NCBI RefSeq assembly: GCF_014524565.1
Contig: NZ_CP060139.1
Coordinates: 3,789,501-3,853,500, forward strand
DNA length: 64,000 nt
Direction: 5' to 3'
Origin: Croceimicrobium hydrocarbonivorans
GTDB lineage: Bacteria > Bacteroidota > Bacteroidia > Flavobacteriales > Schleiferiaceae
The position numbers and the translations under genes were made by a program. Below, piece after piece: positions 33,573 to 41,790 of this stretch. Each line of letters begins with the position of its first letter. The stretch's first letter is position 1. Under the pieces are notes generated by a model that did not search any database, was not told where the DNA came from, and worked only from the letters and a program-made list of their open reading frames with translations.

Positions 33573-34025
33573 TTACTTAAGTTCTAATTCTGATATTTTA
33601 CCATCTTGCCAAGTACAGGAGAAGAAGTGGTTATCATTTTCATCCAATGCTTCAAAGTTTAATTCTAAAGCATTTGATTTGCTATGATTCGGATATATAG
33701 CTGCCAAATAAAGTTTAGACTGCCAGTCCTTATACTTTAAGGACTTTTGCTCTTCTTTCTGCAATTCTAGATCAATTTGACTCTTCATACTTTCAAAGCC
33801 CTTGATTAGGGACTGAGCAGCTTGGAGCTGACTAGGAAATGGCCCCAGAGCATTACCCTCCAGCAGTAAAAAGGATTCCTTAGCCTGATGATCAAACAAA
33901 TAACTAGTTATCCAGGAATAGTCTTTTTTCAGTTTTGTGCTCTTTACCCTAGTGGTTAAGGTTCCAAGTAATGGATCATTTATTGATTTTTTTCTACCAA
34001 AAAGAAAGTCAGTGATTAATCCCAA
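33573..34025 (-). CDS. Small protein, function unknown
   Basis: 150 residues, no signal peptide and no membrane helix. The start is a TTG at 34025 (MGLITDFLFGRKK), since no ATG lies near the front. The sequence is mixed helix and strand, with a Lys-rich middle. Conserved-looking start GRKKS is followed by LTTRVKS. No motif recognised. It could be cytoplasmic or membrane-associated. Confidence 0.5.
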   Translation of the reverse strand: MGLITDFLFGRKKSINDPLLGTLTTRVKSTKLKKDYSWITSYLFDHQAKESFLLLEGNALGPFPSQLQAAQSLIKGFESMKSQIDLELQKEEQKSLKYKDWQSKLYLAAIYPNHSKSNALELNFEALDENDNHFFSCTWQDGKISELELK

Positions 34026-34114
34026 AGTATTGGTTTTAAGTTTTGTATAAATTGAAATTTCAGATCAAAACCTACCAATCTGGTTTAAAAAGGCAGGAGG
34101 TTTTAGTCGAAATT

Positions 34115-35584
34115 CTAATTGTTTAAATCTGTTATCAATTGTTCTATTTCCAAATTGTATTGTTCAATTTCAGAGTAGTAAAAGTCGGTTTTTTCCAAGA
34201 TTCCTTTTTGAATCAGCTCATAGACTTTGATTCTTAAGTTGCAATAGTCCTTAAGTTTGGTAATACGCGAATGAATGTCAGTGGGTAAATCCAACTGTTC
34301 CATTCTCTCCAAGAGCTCAATATTTGCTTTCCAACTAGGTATCCCGGTATTACGAATCTCATTTAGGTAGTCTAGATCAGTTGAAGTTTTCGGTAGATTA
34401 TAAATACCAAGGGCCTTTTCTTCAAGGAGAGCAAATTCTTCCATTTCAGTTTGGTACTTAAGCAGATCTCCGGGATTTTTATATACTAAAACTAAGGTTG
34501 AAATGCTTAGAATAAATAGAGATAGAAGGGCTATGCTACGCTGTGCTAGAATAGGCTTTTCAGGCTTTAATAGGCTGGGATAGAAGGCGTAGCCAATTAA
34601 TAGACCACTTAATAAGCCTCCTATGTGGGCGGCATTATCGATACCACCTTTGAGACCATACATAAGATTATAACCCACAAAAATCACTATGCTAGATAGC
34701 ATAGTTTTCCGGGTTGATTTTTCGATAAGGTTAGTGGTTAGCATGGCCAGAAAAACACCATACATACCGAATATCGCTCCAGAGGCTCCTGCGCTTATGG
34801 TTAATTCATTCCAGTAAAGGCTGGCCGTGCTGCCTGCCAGACCGCTTAGAAGATAAGCACTTAAGAACCGCGCTTTGCCTAAATAAGGCTCTAGTAAAAC
34901 GCCAATGTATAAAAGGGCGTACATGTTCATCAATAAGTGTAGCAGGCCAATATGTAGAAAGCAACTGCTGATCAAGCGCCACCATTCGCCATCTAAGGTG
35001 ACCGGTCGAAAATTGGCTCCCCAAAGCAGTAAGCTTTCATTGTCGGGCATTAAAATATTTACCCCGCTCATAGCCATCAGGATGAAAATCAAAATATTTA
35101 CATTCAGCAGGATAGGACTAATGAAAAAGCCATTTCTGGGTATAAAGAGGGAAAAGAAATCCAGGATCTTCTCCTTGCCACTTTGTTTTTTGGAAAAATG
35201 TAGCTCTTCAGAGTTTTCAGTAAAACGTGTCTCAAGTTCTGAATAGCTTGATTCTAAATAGGAGGGCTCAAGTTCCTGTTGAAGTGACTTGAACCTGGCA
35301 ATAAAAGCTTCCGTATTCTGTCTGTTGTTGACCCCATTTATAAGCTGATTGCCATTGCTTTCGCTTTTTAGGCTAATCTGCGTTTTCTCAATATAAATAA
35401 GTATTTCTTCACTCCAGGAGTTTGATGAAAAATGGGTGTAGGCTTTAATACCGTTTTTAGCAATATTTCCAATTTTCCAGCCTAGGTCCTTAAGGGTTTC
35501 AAATGCAATAACCAGCGATTCCTTTGCGGAAAGGCCAGCACTATCGAAATGTTCAATGTGCTTGGGAGAAAGTCCAAATGCCAT
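34115..35584 (-). CDS. Rhomboid intramembrane serine protease with soluble N- and C-terminal domains
   Basis: 489 residues from the ATG at 35584 (a TTG two codons earlier is less likely). Residues 1-140 are a soluble charged domain. The rhomboid core holds the L1-loop GEWWRLISSCFLHIGLLHLLMNMYAL, the GASGAIFGMYG motif with the catalytic Ser of GxSG, and DNAAHIGGLLSG with the catalytic His. A long helical tail, about 110 residues, follows the last helix. Rhomboids cut single-pass membrane proteins inside the bilayer. Both soluble ends may choose substrates; they are typical of some Bacteroidota rhomboids. Confidence 0.88.
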   Translation of the reverse strand: MAFGLSPKHIEHFDSAGLSAKESLVIAFETLKDLGWKIGNIAKNGIKAYTHFSSNSWSEEILIYIEKTQISLKSESNGNQLINGVNNRQNTEAFIARFKSLQQELEPSYLESSYSELETRFTENSEELHFSKKQSGKEKILDFFSLFIPRNGFFISPILLNVNILIFILMAMSGVNILMPDNESLLLWGANFRPVTLDGEWWRLISSCFLHIGLLHLLMNMYALLYIGVLLEPYLGKARFLSAYLLSGLAGSTASLYWNELTISAGASGAIFGMYGVFLAMLTTNLIEKSTRKTMLSSIVIFVGYNLMYGLKGGIDNAAHIGGLLSGLLIGYAFYPSLLKPEKPILAQRSIALLSLFILSISTLVLVYKNPGDLLKYQTEMEEFALLEEKALGIYNLPKTSTDLDYLNEIRNTGIPSWKANIELLERMEQLDLPTDIHSRITKLKDYCNLRIKVYELIQKGILEKTDFYYSEIEQYNLEIEQLITDLNN

Positions 35585-35626
35585 GTACAATTAATTAGCT
35601 TCGTTAATCTGGTAGTTTAATTTCAT

Positions 35627-35782
35627 TTAGCCCAAAGGCCATAAAATGAATTGGGCTTCGATAATTCCTGTTTCGATAGGAACCCTGGTGATTTTATTGA
35701 CCTTTTTGAAGGTTCCCCAGCTAGTCTTATCTAAATCAAAAATAGGGTAGTAGAATTGAGCAGATGATTTCAAGCTGCTGAT
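35627..35782 (-). pseudogene. Possible 3' gene remnant between rhomboid gene and tRNAs
   Basis: An open stretch of 51 codons on the minus strand ending at a TAA at 35627-35629. Its translation (SAQFYYPIFDLDKTSWGTFK, then KVNKITRVPIETGIIEAQFI) reads like real protein: aromatic, no low complexity. There is no ATG, a stop lies at its head (35783-35785), and the only start candidate is a TTG at 35773. I take it as the tail of a lost gene or a short coding gene with TTG start. It is the only clear sign of gene decay in the window. Confidence 0.4.
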
Positions 35783-35850
35783 TTATTCCAAAATGCGAAT
35801 TATCGTATTTAAAAAGGAAGAAGATCCCCGTCAATCGTAGTGATTAAAAC

Positions 35851-35881
35851 AAAAAAAAGTCCTCGTATTGCTACGAAGACT
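35851..35881 (-). terminator. Terminator after tRNA-Leu
   Basis: On the minus strand a 10-bp stem (35858-35867 with 35872-35881, one G-U pair) with a GCAA loop is followed by a run of eight T residues. It lies six bases after the tRNA-Leu 3' end. Confidence 0.88.
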
Positions 35882-35886
35882 TTCAG

Positions 35887-35970
35887 TGCCCAGAACAGGA
35901 CTTGAACCTGCACGACCATAAGGCCACCACCCCCTCAAGATGGCGTGTCTACCAATTCCACCACCTGGGC
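35887..35970 (-). tRNA. tRNA-Leu (anticodon GAG)
   Basis: Eighty-four bases on the minus strand. The acceptor stem GCCCAGG pairs with TCTGGGC (one G-T pair), the D arm has GGAATTGGTAGAC, the anticodon loop holds GAG flanked by CTT and the T arm has GGTTCAAGTCC. The long variable arm of the class II tRNA is present. Discriminator is A. The CCA end is not encoded. Confidence 0.95.
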
Positions 35971-35991
35971 AAAGGGTTTAGATCTGTATTT

Positions 35992-35999
35992 CAAATCTA
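35992..35999 (-). promoter_or_regulatory. -7 box of tRNA-Leu
   Basis: TAGATTTG on the minus strand fits TAnnTTTG, 22 bases before the tRNA. It touches the T run of the tRNA-Lys terminator, so the two tRNAs look like separate transcription units. Confidence 0.45.
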
Positions 36000-36027
36000 A
36001 AAAAAAAAGCTTCGTTTTACCGAAGCT
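35999..36027 (-). terminator. Terminator after tRNA-Lys
   Basis: A perfect 7-bp stem AGCTTCG/CGAAGCT (36008-36014 with 36021-36027) with a six-base loop, followed on the minus strand by about ten T residues. Confidence 0.85.
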
Positions 36028-36029
36028 CT

Positions 36030-36105
36030 TGGTGACTCAGCAGGGGCTCGAACCCTGGACCCTCTCCTTAAAAGGGAGATGCTCTACCAACTGAGCTACT
36101 GAATC
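36030..36105 (-). tRNA. tRNA-Lys (anticodon TTT), CCA encoded
   Basis: Seventy-six bases with the encoded CCA. The acceptor stem GATTCAG pairs with CTGAGTC, D arm GCTCAGTTGGTAGAGC, anticodon stem TCTCC/GGAGA with loop CTTTTAA (anticodon TTT), T arm CAGGGTTCGAGCCCCTG. The 3' CCA is encoded here, unlike the neighbouring tRNA-Leu. Confidence 0.96.
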
Positions 36106-36132
36106 ATTTATACCCCTTTCGTTTTGGGGCTG

Positions 36133-36164
36133 CAAATATAGCGTCAATCTTTTGTTTTGACCAA
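36133..36164 (-). promoter_or_regulatory. Promoter of tRNA-Lys
   Basis: TTG at 36164-36162, a 21-base spacer, then TATATTTG at 36140-36133, a full Bacteroidota promoter. The box ends 28 bases before the tRNA. The spacing is identical to that of the TetR-operon promoter at 42483-42514. Confidence 0.7.
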
Positions 36165-36248
36165 GCCTTAAAAGGAAAAAATTATGAAGAAATTTCAATG
36201 TCTCTATTTTGCGCAGCGCATTCCCTTTATTCGCAGTAATTTAGCTCC

Positions 36249-36758
36249 ATGAAAATTTCTTTGCTCGGATATATGGGATCAGGCAAATCAAGCCTGGCAA
36301 AGCTTCTGGCGGCGCATTTAGAATTACCACTACTCGATTTAGATCATTTAATTGAGGAGGAATGCGGGCAGTCGGTTTCGGAGCTCATCTTTAATCGGGG
36401 AGAGCTCTTTTTCCGTCAAAAGGAGCGGGAAATCCTACTTGATATTTTACAAAAGCCTGATTTTGTGTTGGCTTTGGGAGGAGGAACGCCTTGTTACTAT
36501 GATAATATGGATCAAGTTAATCGTTCCAGCATTAGCATTTATTTAGAGCGATCCATCCAGGATTTGTACGATGTTTTGGCAAAAGACCGCAGGGAACGTC
36601 CCTTAATTGCGCATCTGGCCGACCAAGATCTCAAAGAATTTATCGCGAAGCATCTCTTTGAGCGACGCGAATTTTACGAAAAAGCCATTTTCAAGATTAG
36701 TCAAAAACAAAAAGACGAGGAAGAACGTCTACACAGTATTCTCAATTACCTTAAATGA
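36249..36758 (+). CDS. aroK: Shikimate kinase
   Basis: Phosphorylates shikimate with ATP, fifth step of the chorismate pathway. The 169 residues are full length: Walker A GYMGSGKSSLAK (7-18), DLDHLIEEECGQSVSELI (about 31-48) with the DxD shikimate site, RQKEREIL and the ALGGGTPC loop (76-83). Lid region RRERPL follows. It overlaps the next gene by four bases (ATGA), so the two share a transcript. The short leader after tRNA-Lys carries a TATTTTG-like sequence near 36206, probably its promoter. Confidence 0.95.
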   Translation: MKISLLGYMGSGKSSLAKLLAAHLELPLLDLDHLIEEECGQSVSELIFNRGELFFRQKEREILLDILQKPDFVLALGGGTPCYYDNMDQVNRSSISIYLERSIQDLYDVLAKDRRERPLIAHLADQDLKEFIAKHLFERREFYEKAIFKISQKQKDEEERLHSILNYLK

Positions 36759-37342
36759 AAGAAGAATTAGCTATTCTGAAACGCATTCTCGCTGAAAGGC
36801 GCAGCATAAAACCCGAAGACTATAGCGGGGAATTGATCGATGATCATTTTGTTAAACTCATTTTAGAACAAGCCAACTGGGCGCCTACCCACGGTTATAC
36901 AGAACCTTGGCGTTTTGTGGTCTATAAAGGGGAAGCTTTGAATCGCTTGGGGCAATTTTTAGCCACCTACGATCAAGCGGATCCCGAAGCCGAAGGATTT
37001 AATCAAATTCGCTTCGATCGCAAGGCTAATCGACCTGCAATGGCTTCCCATGTGATTGGCATTGCTATGAAAAGCGGAACCAATCCAAAAATTCCGGAAA
37101 TAGAAGAAGTAGCTGCCGTGGCCATGGCGGTGCAAAATATGTGGCTTATGACCCACACCTTGGGCTTAGGTTCTTATTGGAGCACCGGCGAAGTGGCCTT
37201 TAGCGAGGCTCTGCGCGATTTTATGGGTTTCGACGAAGATCATAAAGCTATGGGACTCTTTTACCTCGGGAAACCGGCCAAAGAGAATCCTAAAGGACGT
37301 CGAATCTCAGAAATTGAATCTAAGGTTCGCTGGGAAGATTAA
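36755..37342 (+). CDS. Nitroreductase-family flavoprotein
   Basis: 195 residues with the FMN-binding nitroreductase layout: RRSIKPEDYSG at the start (an Arg-Arg-Ser phosphate-binding motif), EQANWAPTHGYTEPWRF (about 43-59), AVAMAVQNMWLMTHTLGLGSYWSTG (about 123-147). It belongs to the YdjA-like subgroup by the length and the NWAPTHG motif. A typical reductase of nitro or quinone substrates with NAD(P)H. It overlaps aroK by four bases; a metabolic link is not evident. Its stop overlaps the convergent tolC gene. Confidence 0.88.
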   Translation: MKEELAILKRILAERRSIKPEDYSGELIDDHFVKLILEQANWAPTHGYTEPWRFVVYKGEALNRLGQFLATYDQADPEAEGFNQIRFDRKANRPAMASHVIGIAMKSGTNPKIPEIEEVAAVAMAVQNMWLMTHTLGLGSYWSTGEVAFSEALRDFMGFDEDHKAMGLFYLGKPAKENPKGRRISEIESKVRWED

Positions 37343-38730
37343 TTGTAAAGTATTGCCGCCTCGGCCTCTAATTTGGCCTGGGTGGCTTTTAGCTTTGCTT
37401 CTAATTGAAATTGCTTCACTAGGCTATCGATATACTTAAGCTCTCGGGAATTCACCAAAAAGAGGGAGCTTTCTCCATTGCGGAACTTGATATTCTCTGC
37501 CTCGAGCAAGCGTGCATAATTGGCTCGCATCTTTTGAGCATTATTCAATTGTTGAATAAGGAGACTGAGCTCAGCGCTTAAGGCTTCCACTTTATTTTGA
37601 ATCTGAATCTGCTTTAAATCCAAGTCCAATTCGGTTTCCTGGATTTTTAGTTTCGACTTTAGTACTTCACCACGACCCTTGCGGATAAATAAGGGGAAGC
37701 TGGCCTTAAGTCCCCAAGCATAGTTGTTTGTAGAATACTGGCTAAAGAAATCATTCTGAGTAGGGGCGTTCAAGAACTTATAATGTACCGTTAAATCCGG
37801 TTTTAAGATTTCCTGATTCAAGCGCTTGTCAATTTCCAAGCCTTCGATTTTAAGGGCATAGGCCTGCAAGGCTGGATGCTTTTCATACCAATCTGCTGGC
37901 AGGGGATTGGCAATTTGGCCCAATTCAAACTGGGGATAGCTCTTTGTACTTAACTCTAAAGGAATACGACCATCCAACCATAAGAAGGTATTAAGATGAT
38001 TGCGAGTCTGGATAATTTGCGCTTCTGCCGCCTGTAATTTGATTTGGCGATCCTGCACTTGTATTAGGGATTCAAGAGTGTCTATCGCTGGCTTATCGCC
38101 GATAAGAGCCGATCTTTTCAATGCTTCAAAACGAAATTGAGCCATTTCATAAGCTTGCTGATAGATATTATACTCCTGATAAGCAGCATACCAGTCCCAA
38201 TAGGCCTGCAGGGCATTTTTCAATAATTCGTTTAGCGCTAATTGGATTTCGAACTCCGCCGATTCTTCCAATAGTCGCGCTTGCTTTAAACTGGCCCGGC
38301 GCTCATCTAAAAAGAGGCCCTGTCCTAAGGTCCAGCTAATATCACCATACCAAAGTCCACTGGCGGGAACGGTATTCTCATTATTGAGATATACTCCTTC
38401 ATTTAGTTCGTATCCGGCCTTAGCCTTAAAACCAAACCAGGCTGGTATCTCCAAACCCGAATTTTGCAAACTGTAGTAGAGGTAATCGCCATAGCGCTTT
38501 TGCTCTACTTCGCTAAATAACTTGGGATCAAAAGCACCACTAGCCTTGAGTTTAGCCGCTCTGGCTTGCTCTTCAATTAAGCGGGCTTTTTGAGCCATGG
38601 GATGTTGCTCTAAAACAATCGTCATGAAGCTATCCACCGGAAAAGCAATGGAGTCGGGGCTTTGCGCCGATAGCTTGCTTGAAACTAAAATCAGGCTTAA
38701 GCCTAAAATAAGGAGCTTATTTCTTAGCAC
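37339..38730 (-). CDS. TolC-family outer-membrane export channel
   Basis: 463 residues from the GTG at 38730, chosen because it begins a signal peptide (LRNKLLILGLSLILVSSKLSAQ); a frame opening further up would run antisense through the HlyD gene's end. Long alpha-helical hairpins follow, with OEP repeats in each half (EEQARAAKLKASGAFDPKLF, LKQARLLEESAEFEI), and beta segments between. In this family the trimer forms a tunnel across periplasm and outer membrane. It is the last gene of the tetR-ABC-HlyD-TolC operon, overlapping the HlyD gene by 14 bases. Confidence 0.85.
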   Translation of the reverse strand: MLRNKLLILGLSLILVSSKLSAQSPDSIAFPVDSFMTIVLEQHPMAQKARLIEEQARAAKLKASGAFDPKLFSEVEQKRYGDYLYYSLQNSGLEIPAWFGFKAKAGYELNEGVYLNNENTVPASGLWYGDISWTLGQGLFLDERRASLKQARLLEESAEFEIQLALNELLKNALQAYWDWYAAYQEYNIYQQAYEMAQFRFEALKRSALIGDKPAIDTLESLIQVQDRQIKLQAAEAQIIQTRNHLNTFLWLDGRIPLELSTKSYPQFELGQIANPLPADWYEKHPALQAYALKIEGLEIDKRLNQEILKPDLTVHYKFLNAPTQNDFFSQYSTNNYAWGLKASFPLFIRKGRGEVLKSKLKIQETELDLDLKQIQIQNKVEALSAELSLLIQQLNNAQKMRANYARLLEAENIKFRNGESSLFLVNSRELKYIDSLVKQFQLEAKLKATQAKLEAEAAILYN

Positions 38731-40090
38731 TGCTTTTGCTTTCTGGGTTCTCAGCTTTGTTTTCCGGAGTATAGAAATCGGCAGGGAAGCCATTGATCTG
38801 ACGCCAGATTTCATACCAAATTTGCACATCATTTAAGAGGGCAAAGGTTTTAGCACCAGCCCCCGGACGAATTCCATCCGGCCATTCAACTCCTTCCGGA
38901 TCGGGAGCTACCAGCAATCGATACATACCATTGCTGGAAGTGAAATTATCGATGGCTACAATTTTACCGGCAAAGGTTCCAACTGATACTCCGGGCCAAC
39001 CACTAAAGAAGATCGCTGGCCAACCATCAAATTGTATGCGTACTTCTTCCCCCACATGCATAAGGGGATAGTCGATAGGGCGCACATACATTTCAATTGC
39101 CAAATCATAGTCGGCCGGCATAATGGTTACAATTTGCTCGCCTTCCTTAACCGTTTCACCTAAACCAGTTTTCAGGGCCTTGGTGATGTATCCATCTTGT
39201 GGTGCGCGCAAATAATAGTTGCTGGTCCGTACCGCATAATTACTGTATTGATTTTCCAATTTACTTACTTCGGCTTCCGTGCCATACATGGAGGAAAGAG
39301 TGGCATAGCGCTCACTTTCGGCCTTGGAGATCTTAGCGTCGTAGTCGGCCGAAATGGCATTCAACTCTACCTTGGCATTGATATACTCATTGCGAGCAGC
39401 CAGTAATTTGCTTTCCTGTGCCACGCGTTTAGAGGTCGTTTCCTGCAGTTTTTGGCGACGTTTTTCCAAATCTGTTTTGGAATACAAACCTTGACTGTAA
39501 AGAGTATCCATTCGCTGCATTTGCGCTTCGGCAATGCTTTCATTAGTACGAGCAGCCACCAAATCGATGGAATCGGCTACTACTTTTAGGCGGCTGATCT
39601 CAATCTTATTTTGGGCCTGCTGCAATTTTAAGCGTAGGTTTTCCCTTAGCGCTCTCACTTGGGTTTCCAGGGAAGCGGCCTTTTGTTGGTAATTGTCTTG
39701 TGAGGAACGCTTTGACTGAATTTGCGCATCCGTACGCTCTAAAAGTTGCGGATCGAAATAGTCATTTTTGGTTTCGGATATGTAGAGTAGGGTGTCGCCT
39801 TTGCGAACAAAGTCTCCTTCGCGCACATACCATTTTTCAATTCTACCGCCAATTACCGATTGCAAGGTTTGCGGCCTTTTTTCCGGTTGAAGAGAGGTTA
39901 CATAACCTTTCGAGCGAATGTTCTGAGTCCAGGGCAAAAAGAGAGAGCCCACCAAAATGGAGAAGAAAATGAGGTACAGACGTTTACGACTCTTTTGTAA
40001 TTGGGCTTCATCTAAAAAGACCCGCATACTGGAGTAGCGACGGCGATCTATCTTTTTCGCCACATCATTTTCGGGCGATATATTTAGCAT
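38717..40090 (-). CDS. HlyD-family membrane fusion protein
   Basis: 457 residues. An N-terminal cytoplasmic tail, one membrane helix (about 37-56), then a biotinyl-lipoyl half (GRIEKWYVREGDFVRKGDTLLYI, about 89-111), a long coiled-coil hairpin (120-290) and a beta-barrel half (APQDGYITKALKTGLGETVKEGEQIV). This is the standard periplasmic adaptor that joins an inner-membrane ABC protein to TolC. Overlaps the ABC gene by seven bases and the TolC gene by 14, so all are translationally linked. Confidence 0.9.
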   Translation of the reverse strand: MLNISPENDVAKKIDRRRYSSMRVFLDEAQLQKSRKRLYLIFFSILVGSLFLPWTQNIRSKGYVTSLQPEKRPQTLQSVIGGRIEKWYVREGDFVRKGDTLLYISETKNDYFDPQLLERTDAQIQSKRSSQDNYQQKAASLETQVRALRENLRLKLQQAQNKIEISRLKVVADSIDLVAARTNESIAEAQMQRMDTLYSQGLYSKTDLEKRRQKLQETTSKRVAQESKLLAARNEYINAKVELNAISADYDAKISKAESERYATLSSMYGTEAEVSKLENQYSNYAVRTSNYYLRAPQDGYITKALKTGLGETVKEGEQIVTIMPADYDLAIEMYVRPIDYPLMHVGEEVRIQFDGWPAIFFSGWPGVSVGTFAGKIVAIDNFTSSNGMYRLLVAPDPEGVEWPDGIRPGAGAKTFALLNDVQIWYEIWRQINGFPADFYTPENKAENPESKSSAKK

Positions 40091-41790
40091 GGCAGATCAT
40101 TTTTAAGTTCTTGATAGCTTCCTTCTTTTACGATTCGACCTTTATCCAGGATTAGGATACGGTCCATGCGCTCTAATGAAGCTTTATTGTTGGTAGCAAT
40201 TATTACCGATTGTCCACAATCGAAGCAGAGGTAGTCTAACCACTTAATACGGGTATCATCATCTACATCAAACCAATTGTCCTCCAATAGTAGTAAGCTA
40301 TGGGTGCCAGCGAGACTTCGAGCCATTAATATGCGGTTTCGGGTGCTGGATGCCAAACCTAGGCCTCCAGTGGGTAGAGTGGTGAAAATGCCATTAGGCA
40401 GATCTTCAACAAAATCTTTGAGACCAACTAATTCCAGGAGCTCCATAACTTGTTTTTGATCTACCGACTCACGGCGCAGGCTGATATTGTCTAAAATAGA
40501 AGCCTCAAAAATCTCCTCCTGACGTAAATTATCACCTATCAAACTGCGGAGGGTTTCCAATTGCACCTTATTGTAGGGGATGTCATTATAAAGAAGGCTA
40601 CCCTGATAGGAATCAAACAAGCCCGCAATTAATTGCAGTAGCGAAGACTTACCGGAAGCCATGGTGCCAGTGATGCCAATTTTCTCACCATGGTTGACTT
40701 CTAGGTTGATATCACTCAAAATACGTTGACCCCATTGCGGAGAATCGAGGTTAAGGTTTTTGATTTTTACCTTGAGCTTATCGCCATTTTTTAATTGGAT
40801 TTGCTCTTCTTCATCATGATTCTCCAATTCCAAATCGGTAACGGCCCCCAGTTTTTCCAAACCAGTTAATACATCGTAAATGGTTTCGATACTGTAGACC
40901 AGCTTTTCAACCGAAGAAATGATCTGCACGATTACGATTTCCGCAGCTACAAACTGACCGATATTCATTTGCTGATCAAATACCAATAGACCTCCTAATA
41001 AGAGTAGGCCACCGGCAATCAGTACTTTAAAGAACACTAATGAGGTGTACTGACGTACCAGAACCGCAAAGTGAGAGCGGCGCGAACGCAGGTAATTGGA
41101 GCTCAACTTGTCGGTTTGATCCATGGGGAGACTGGTGCGACCGGCCATTTTGAAGGTAGACAGGTTTCGACCTAATTCTTCCAACCAGGAAACAACCTCG
41201 TATTTATACTGACTTTCCTGCAAGCTGGTTTCCAATCCGCGACGAGAGGTAATGCGGAAGAAAATGATCAGAATAAAGATCAGGAAGAAGCCAAAGGCGA
41301 TAAAGAAAGGGTGGTAGAGGGATAGCAGGATTAAGCCGAACAGAATCTGCAGGCTGGCTACCGAAAAGTCGAATAGCAGTTTGTAGAGCCCCTTTTGAAC
41401 GGTAAGCACATCAAAGAAACGGTTCACCAATTCAGGTGGATAGTAATTCTTTAAAGCACTTAACTTAAGTCGGGGAATACGATAGGCGAATTCAATAGAA
41501 GCATTTACGAATAAGCGCTGTTGAATGCGTTCTGCCACACTGAGCTGGAAAATTTGGAATACCCCAGCCAGAATAAGGCCTACCAAAACCACTATTACCA
41601 GCACTACCCAGGCGGTAGAGGTGGTTCCACTTTGGATAAGGTTAATAATAGCTTGAATACCCAAAGGAATGGAGAGGGAGAGCAAACCATTAAAAAGGGC
41701 ATAGATATATATGTTGCCGATGTCTTTTCGCTCCGTCGCCAGTAGCTTCCAAAATCGGCGAAGCGGTCGTTTAGGATCGTTTAGGGCCAT
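40084..41790 (-). CDS. ABC exporter half-transporter with degenerate ATPase motifs
   Basis: 568 residues: about six transmembrane helices (residues 25-310) and one nucleotide-binding domain (340-568). Walker A is intact (GTMASGKSS, 375-383), and the Q-loop region is recognisable (DNLRQEEIFEASILDNI). The signature motif LSGGQ is replaced by GGLGLAS (475-481), Walker B ends in LLLLEDN rather than DE, and the H-loop His is Asn (N534 in VIIATNNKA). Such variants recur in a Bacteroidota family of ABC exporters paired with HlyD and TolC. Substrate unknown; it lacks a peptidase domain, so it is not a classical bacteriocin exporter. Confidence 0.85.
   Translation of the reverse strand: MALNDPKRPLRRFWKLLATERKDIGNIYIYALFNGLLSLSIPLGIQAIINLIQSGTTSTAWVVLVIVVLVGLILAGVFQIFQLSVAERIQQRLFVNASIEFAYRIPRLKLSALKNYYPPELVNRFFDVLTVQKGLYKLLFDFSVASLQILFGLILLSLYHPFFIAFGFFLIFILIIFFRITSRRGLETSLQESQYKYEVVSWLEELGRNLSTFKMAGRTSLPMDQTDKLSSNYLRSRRSHFAVLVRQYTSLVFFKVLIAGGLLLLGGLLVFDQQMNIGQFVAAEIVIVQIISSVEKLVYSIETIYDVLTGLEKLGAVTDLELENHDEEEQIQLKNGDKLKVKIKNLNLDSPQWGQRILSDINLEVNHGEKIGITGTMASGKSSLLQLIAGLFDSYQGSLLYNDIPYNKVQLETLRSLIGDNLRQEEIFEASILDNISLRRESVDQKQVMELLELVGLKDFVEDLPNGIFTTLPTGGLGLASSTRNRILMARSLAGTHSLLLLEDNWFDVDDDTRIKWLDYLCFDCGQSVIIATNNKASLERMDRILILDKGRIVKEGSYQELKNDLPC

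Noticed and set aside
34066-34103. AAAACCT/AGGTTTT repeat after the rhomboid gene
   Set aside because: The arms are seven AT-rich bases with a loop of over 20; too weak to call a terminator.
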